Source of the DNA: Candidatus Woesearchaeota archaeon
Lineage (GTDB): Archaea > Nanobdellota > Nanobdellia > Woesearchaeales > 21-14-0-10-32-9
Assembly (NCBI GenBank): GCA_007117145.1
Contig: SKHC01000042.1
Coordinates: 1 to 8,150, forward strand
Direction of reading: 5' to 3'
Length of the DNA stretch: 8,150 nt
Within the stretch, counting starts at the first letter, position 1; each line of letters begins with the position of its first letter. The translations under genes were made by a program, and so were the position numbers. The notes under the pieces were generated by a model, which was given only the letters and a program-made list of their open reading frames with translations, made no database searches and was not told the DNA's origin. Positions 5,474 to 8,150 of this stretch are shown one piece after another.

Positions 5474-5747
5474 TGTTTCAGTAAAAGATGATAACACCCA
5501 TTATAAAAACATGGGCTCTACAAACACCAGCAAAGAATATTTTGAAAGCAACATTGATTTCAAACCTTGTTGGGAGGGAATGTCTTTAAAGCCAAGATAT
5601 AAAGAGTTACTTATTTATGGTTTGCTCGCAGTAGGTGTTGGAATGGTTGTAGGTAAGAATTGCTCTGGCAATACAAGTTCAGCTCAAAGCACAAACCAAA
5701 GCCAATTAGAAACCATAACTGAAAACCATTATAATAATATTTATTAA
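5460..5747 (+). CDS. Small membrane-anchored protein, unrecognised
   Basis: The 95-residue product is polar up to about residue 48. One hydrophobic segment follows (about 49-65, ELLIYGLLAVGVGMVVG), then a Ser/Thr/Asn/Gln-rich tail of about 30 residues. It is a single-pass membrane protein. By the positive-inside rule (Lys44, Arg46 and Lys48 just before the segment) the N-terminal part faces the cytoplasm. I chose the ATG at 5460 over a GTG at 5439 because GAGGT, an SD match, lies at 5446-5450, nine bases upstream. The start overlaps the aIF2-beta stop by 14 bp in another frame, so it is probably co-transcribed and translationally coupled. No family or function is recognised. Confidence 0.65.
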   Translation: MLKYDVSVKDDNTHYKNMGSTNTSKEYFESNIDFKPCWEGMSLKPRYKELLIYGLLAVGVGMVVGKNCSGNTSSAQSTNQSQLETITENHYNNIY

Positions 5748-5748
5748 A
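5740..5748 (+). promoter_or_regulatory. TATA-like element of the membrane regulator gene
   Basis: TTTATTAAA, centred about 29 bp before the ATG at 5773. It overlaps the stop of the preceding gene. The match is weaker than at the other genes. Confidence 0.45.
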
Positions 5749-5772
5749 CAGTTTAAATTGCAACTTGAAAAG

Positions 5773-6267
5773 ATGGATAAATCTAAAGTGTACGGTTTTA
5801 GTTTTCTGGCAGTAGCTATATTGTTATTCTTTACAGGGATTTCAATCAATTCTTATTTTGAAAGTCAAAACTTGTTTATGTGTACGTTGGTTGAACAAAA
5901 TCCTGATGTTTCAATGGACGAATGTCCAGCTCATAGCAACAGTCATTTGTTATATGTCGCAACAGTTTTAGCTGTTGCTTTTTTGTCTTTGCTTACAAGC
6001 TTGTTTTTCTTATTTTATGACTTTGAAAAAAAAGAGGTTAAAACAAAAAATGAAAAGAATAGGAAACAGCCAATTCTAAGTGAAGAAGAATCAAAAGTAA
6101 TCGAACTTTTGAATAGAGAAGATGGTTCTGTTTATCAAAGCGATGTAGTAAAACACACAAATTATTCGAAAGTGAAAACGACAAGAATTCTAGATAAATT
6201 AGAAGGTAAAAACTTGATTGAAAGAAAGAGAAGAGGTATGACTAATATAGTGATTTTAAAAAAGTGA
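5773..6267 (+). CDS. Membrane-anchored winged-helix regulator with external Cys/Met/His loop
   Basis: The 164-residue protein has two membrane helices (about 6-27 and 59-82). Between them is a loop of about 30 residues with Met36, Cys37, Met48, Cys51, His54 and His58, a metal-ligand-like set. After a Lys/Glu-rich linker (83-100) comes a winged helix (about 102-164). Its helix 'SEEESKVIELLNR', recognition region 'YQSDVVKHTNYSKVKTTRILDKL' and basic wing 'ERKRRGMTNIVIL' resemble MarR/ArsR-like wHTH domains of archaeal membrane regulators. The basic linker puts the wHTH inside and the loop outside. I infer a one-component sensor that reads external metal and binds DNA from the membrane. It lies just upstream of the operator and operon containing a P1B ATPase. 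The ATG at 5773 is preferred to the TTG at 5758. Confidence 0.85.
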   Translation: MDKSKVYGFSFLAVAILLFFTGISINSYFESQNLFMCTLVEQNPDVSMDECPAHSNSHLLYVATVLAVAFLSLLTSLFFLFYDFEKKEVKTKNEKNRKQPILSEEESKVIELLNREDGSVYQSDVVKHTNYSKVKTTRILDKLEGKNLIERKRRGMTNIVILKK

Positions 6268-6280
6268 AACTAGTTTCACT
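6263..6280. promoter_or_regulatory. 18-bp perfect palindrome, candidate operator
   Basis: AGTGAAACTAGTTTCACT is a perfect palindrome that overlaps the stop codon of the regulator gene and ends 6 bp before the TATA box of the metal operon. That is where TFB/BRE contacts occur, so a dimeric regulator here could block or help initiation. The adjacent wHTH protein is the obvious candidate binder. A terminator hairpin is less likely, as no T-tract follows. Confidence 0.65.
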
Positions 6281-6286
6281 ACATCT

Positions 6287-6294
6287 TTTATAAA
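6287..6294 (+). promoter_or_regulatory. TATA box of the metal operon
   Basis: TTTATAAA, centred at 6290.5. The distance to the ATG at 6317 is 26.5 bp, equal to the spacing at aIF2-beta and the 3899 gene. The distance to the ATG at 6311 is only 20.5 bp. This favours 6317 as a leaderless start. Confidence 0.75.
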
Positions 6295-6316
6295 GCGTTT
6301 CAATCACCTAATGTTT

Positions 6317-6904
6317 ATGAAACAAAAAAAGAGAAATAAAAATACAGGATTAATGCAAGGTTTGTATTACGGATTGATCCCACACACCTTTTGCATACTA
6401 TTTATAATTGCAAGCGTTTTGGGTGCGACTTTTTTTACTACTTTACTCAGACCTTTAATGCTGAGCACTAACTTTTTTTATGGACTTATAATACTCTCAT
6501 TGGTGTTTGCAACAATTAGCGCAGTGTTTTACTTGAAAAAAAATAACTTACTCAGCCTCAAAGGCGTTGTGTTTAAAAGAGGTTACTTAGGTTTAATGTA
6601 TAGTATAACTATTTTTGTTAACCTCTTGTTTTTCTTAGTTATCTTTCCTGCTTTTAGCAACGTTGGATCTGGAGGCATACCTGAAACTTATGACCAAAGT
6701 GTTGTTTTAAAAGTTGATATTCCTTGTAGTGGTCATGCTCCCTTAATTATAAATGAGCTGAACGCTGCGGGTGTTTTCGGAAAATACTTGGGTTTTGACA
6801 TGGCTGATGGATTCGAAGTTTATTATGACTCTGACACTCACACAACGCTAGACATATTAGAGTTAGAAATATTCCAATATTTCTCTGCAGAAATAGTGAG
6901 CTGA
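6317..6904 (+). CDS. Three-TM membrane protein with external HMA-like domain (MerTP-like layout)
   Basis: The 195-residue product has a basic N-terminus and three membrane helices (about 15-38, 53-73 and 90-113). After a Gly-rich linker comes a domain of about 68 residues (128-195) that reads like a heavy-metal-associated (HMA) fold: strand 'SVVLKVDI', loop PCSGHA, helix 'PLIINELNAAGV', strand 'GFEVYYD', helix 'TLDILELEIFQYF'. The usual CxxC is CxxH (Cys137, His140). TM1 carries His23 and Cys26. Positive charges at 74-75 and 87-88 put the HMA domain outside. The layout resembles MerT fused to MerP, so metal capture and transfer is plausible, though homology to MerT is unproven. I prefer the ATG at 6317; one at 6311 adds two residues. 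It is first in an operon, 15 bp before the next gene. Confidence 0.8.
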   Translation: MKQKKRNKNTGLMQGLYYGLIPHTFCILFIIASVLGATFFTTLLRPLMLSTNFFYGLIILSLVFATISAVFYLKKNNLLSLKGVVFKRGYLGLMYSITIFVNLLFFLVIFPAFSNVGSGGIPETYDQSVVLKVDIPCSGHAPLIINELNAAGVFGKYLGFDMADGFEVYYDSDTHTTLDILELEIFQYFSAEIVS

Positions 6905-6919
6905 TGTTGGTGAATTAAA

Positions 6920-7363
6920 ATGAAAAGAAAACATGAAAAAAATAAAAAATATGTATATATAAGTTTAGCAATCATTGTTTTGTTAGGTTTCTTTTTTTTA
7001 TTCAAATCATCTGAAGACAATTACATTTTGTTAGATGTAACAGAAATAGGGTCTGATGCTTCTTGGTTTGAGTATGAATACGAAGGAGATTTAATAAGAT
7101 ACTTTGTTGTAAGAGATAGGAATGGAGATATAAAAACGGCTTTTGATGCTTGTGACGTTTGTTACAACTCTAAAAAAGGGTATACTCAAGATGGAGATTA
7201 CATGGTTTGTAATAATTGTGGTCAAAGGTTTTTAATTTCCGAGCTTGGTAGATCAAATACAGGTGGTTGTAATCCTGGTTACTTAGACAATTTTGTTGAA
7301 AATGACTTCGTTCATATTAGCAAATCAGACTTAGAGAGAGGAAAAAGATATTTTGGTAATTAA
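6920..7363 (+). CDS. Membrane-anchored DUF2318-type cysteine protein
   Basis: The 147-residue product has a Lys/Arg-rich N-terminus, one membrane anchor (about 11-28) and an external domain. Residues 74-119 match the DUF2318 signature as I know it: AFDACDVCY (Cys78, Cys81), KGYTQDGDYMVCNNCG (Cys97, Cys100), then GGCNP (Cys117). DUF2318 proteins are predicted membrane proteins thought to bind metal or iron-sulfur, often near metal transport genes; their exact role is not established. Here only the C-terminal domain is present, without the long multi-TM part of some members. GGTGA at 6909-6913 is the ribosome binding site, six bases before the ATG. The gene sits between the HMA-type membrane protein and the ATPase with a 2-bp gap downstream, so it probably hands metal between them or controls its redox state. 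Confidence 0.87.
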   Translation: MKRKHEKNKKYVYISLAIIVLLGFFFLFKSSEDNYILLDVTEIGSDASWFEYEYEGDLIRYFVVRDRNGDIKTAFDACDVCYNSKKGYTQDGDYMVCNNCGQRFLISELGRSNTGGCNPGYLDNFVENDFVHISKSDLERGKRYFGN

Positions 7364-7365
7364 AA

Positions 7366-8150
7366 ATGGTAAAAAAAGAATTTAAAATTAAAGGTATGCA
7401 TTGCGCAGGATGCGTAAACACTGTGGAAAAGGAAGTCAATAAACTAAGTGGTGTGAAAAATGTTAGAGTTAATCTTGCAAGTGAAAAATTGTACTTAGAA
7501 ACAACTAATGTGAGTGATGAAGATATCTTCAATGCTGTGAAAAGAGCTGGCTACACAGCAGTTTCTGCAGATTCTAAAGATGATGAAGAAGAAAGATTCA
7601 GTCAAGCAAAAACAAAGATGGTTTATTCTCTCGTCATAGCTTCAGTAATTATGATTTTGATGATGGTTCACATGTTCATAGTTCAAATCCCTTATTACTT
7701 TCACATAATAGCTATTTTAGGATTTCCTGTTGTATTCATAGCTGGGTACCAGACACATAAAAACACGTTTTCATCTTTGAAAAGGTTGAATGCTAACATG
7801 GACACTTTGATAACCCTCGGAAGTGCCCTCCCTTACTTACTTAGCTTCCTTGTGTTTTGGTATCCTGTTACCACTTTTATTGAGATGTCAGTTACAATTA
7901 TGTCTTTCCATTTAATAGGTAGATACTTGGAAATGAAAGCAAAAGGAAGAGCCTCGAATGCTATAAAGAAACTGTTAAGCTTAGAGGCTAAAACTGCGAT
8001 TGTACTAAAAAATGGGAAAGAAGTGAAAATTAGTCTAAAAGAAGTAGAAATTGGAGATATAATCATTGTAAAACCTGGAGAAAAAATACCTGTTGATGGT
8101 GTAATAGTTGAAGGAGAGAGTAGTGTTGATGAAAGTATGATTTCAGGAGA
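7366..8150 (+). CDS. copA: P1B-type heavy-metal ATPase, probably Cu+ (CopA-like), C-terminal part missing
   Basis: These pumps move soft metal ions across the membrane using ATP. Visible residues 1-261 begin with an HMA domain (about 4-68) with the metal motif GMHCAGC (Cys13, Cys16). Membrane helices follow at about 84-106, 112-130, 147-166 and 170-190, with NMDTLITLG (144-152), a P1B signature. 'GRYLEMKAKGRASNAIKKLLSLEAKTA' and the actuator domain with 'GDIIIVKPGEKIPVDGVI' and VDESMISGE (the TGE/SGE dephosphorylation loop) reach the window edge. The metal-selecting CPC-type motif, DKTGT and nucleotide domain are beyond it, so copper (versus silver or zinc) is inferred from the HMA and TM sequence. 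The ATG at 7366 follows the upstream stop by 2 bp; the last gene seen of the metal operon. Confidence 0.93.
   Translation, partial: MVKKEFKIKGMHCAGCVNTVEKEVNKLSGVKNVRVNLASEKLYLETTNVSDEDIFNAVKRAGYTAVSADSKDDEEERFSQAKTKMVYSLVIASVIMILMMVHMFIVQIPYYFHIIAILGFPVVFIAGYQTHKNTFSSLKRLNANMDTLITLGSALPYLLSFLVFWYPVTTFIEMSVTIMSFHLIGRYLEMKAKGRASNAIKKLLSLEAKTAIVLKNGKEVKISLKEVEIGDIIIVKPGEKIPVDGVIVEGESSVDESMISG

Noticed and set aside
6838..8066. Minus-strand open frames within the metal operon (6838-7020, 7317-7532, 7833-8066)
   Set aside because: They are hydrophobic shadows of AT-rich plus-strand genes, each overlapping well-supported coding sequence.

Overview
The window is AT-rich, tightly packed archaeal chromosome. 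It holds a TATA-binding protein, an MCM replicative helicase and translation factor aIF2-beta. Most promoters are a TATA element centred about 25-29 bp before the start codon, which fits largely leaderless transcripts. Small proteins, AT richness and short intergenic regions suggest a DPANN-type lineage (Woesearchaeales/Pacearchaeales-like). That placement is inference; the archaeal assignment itself is firm.

Replication and information region, about 1-3000. MCM (1758 to the left edge) is interrupted by an intein with LAGLIDADG homing-endonuclease motifs, inserted after the Lys of its Walker A loop. TBP lies directly upstream on the same strand. Right of TBP is an intergenic region with two near-identical elements at 2484-2508 and 2572-2593. 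Read on the minus strand, each has a TTCC/GGAA-type dyad followed by a GGGG string, the form of archaeal Origin Recognition Boxes bound by Orc1/Cdc6. Palindromic AT-rich DNA lies between them. I interpret this as a chromosomal replication origin (oriC) beside the replicative helicase gene. A small protein with four CxxC pairs (2687-2998) closes the region.

Middle region, about 3000-5750. An intergenic stretch (2999-3260) holds two large imperfect palindromes of unknown role. It is followed by an unrecognised gene (3261-3899, minus), a divergent HAD-family phosphatase (4010-4654, plus), an unrecognised 104-residue gene (4674-4988, minus) and divergent aIF2-beta (5066-5473, plus). A 95-residue membrane-anchored protein (5460-5747) overlaps the end of aIF2-beta.

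Metal-handling region, 5773 to the right edge. A two-TM membrane protein with a Cys/Met/His-rich external loop and a cytoplasmic winged helix is followed by an 18-bp perfect palindrome, a TATA box and three closely spaced genes. These are a three-TM protein with an external HMA-like domain (CxxH instead of CxxC; MerTP-like layout), a membrane-anchored DUF2318-type cysteine protein, and a P1B-type (probably copper) ATPase cut by the window edge. I infer a one-step membrane metal sensor and regulator controlling a metal uptake, relay or export operon.
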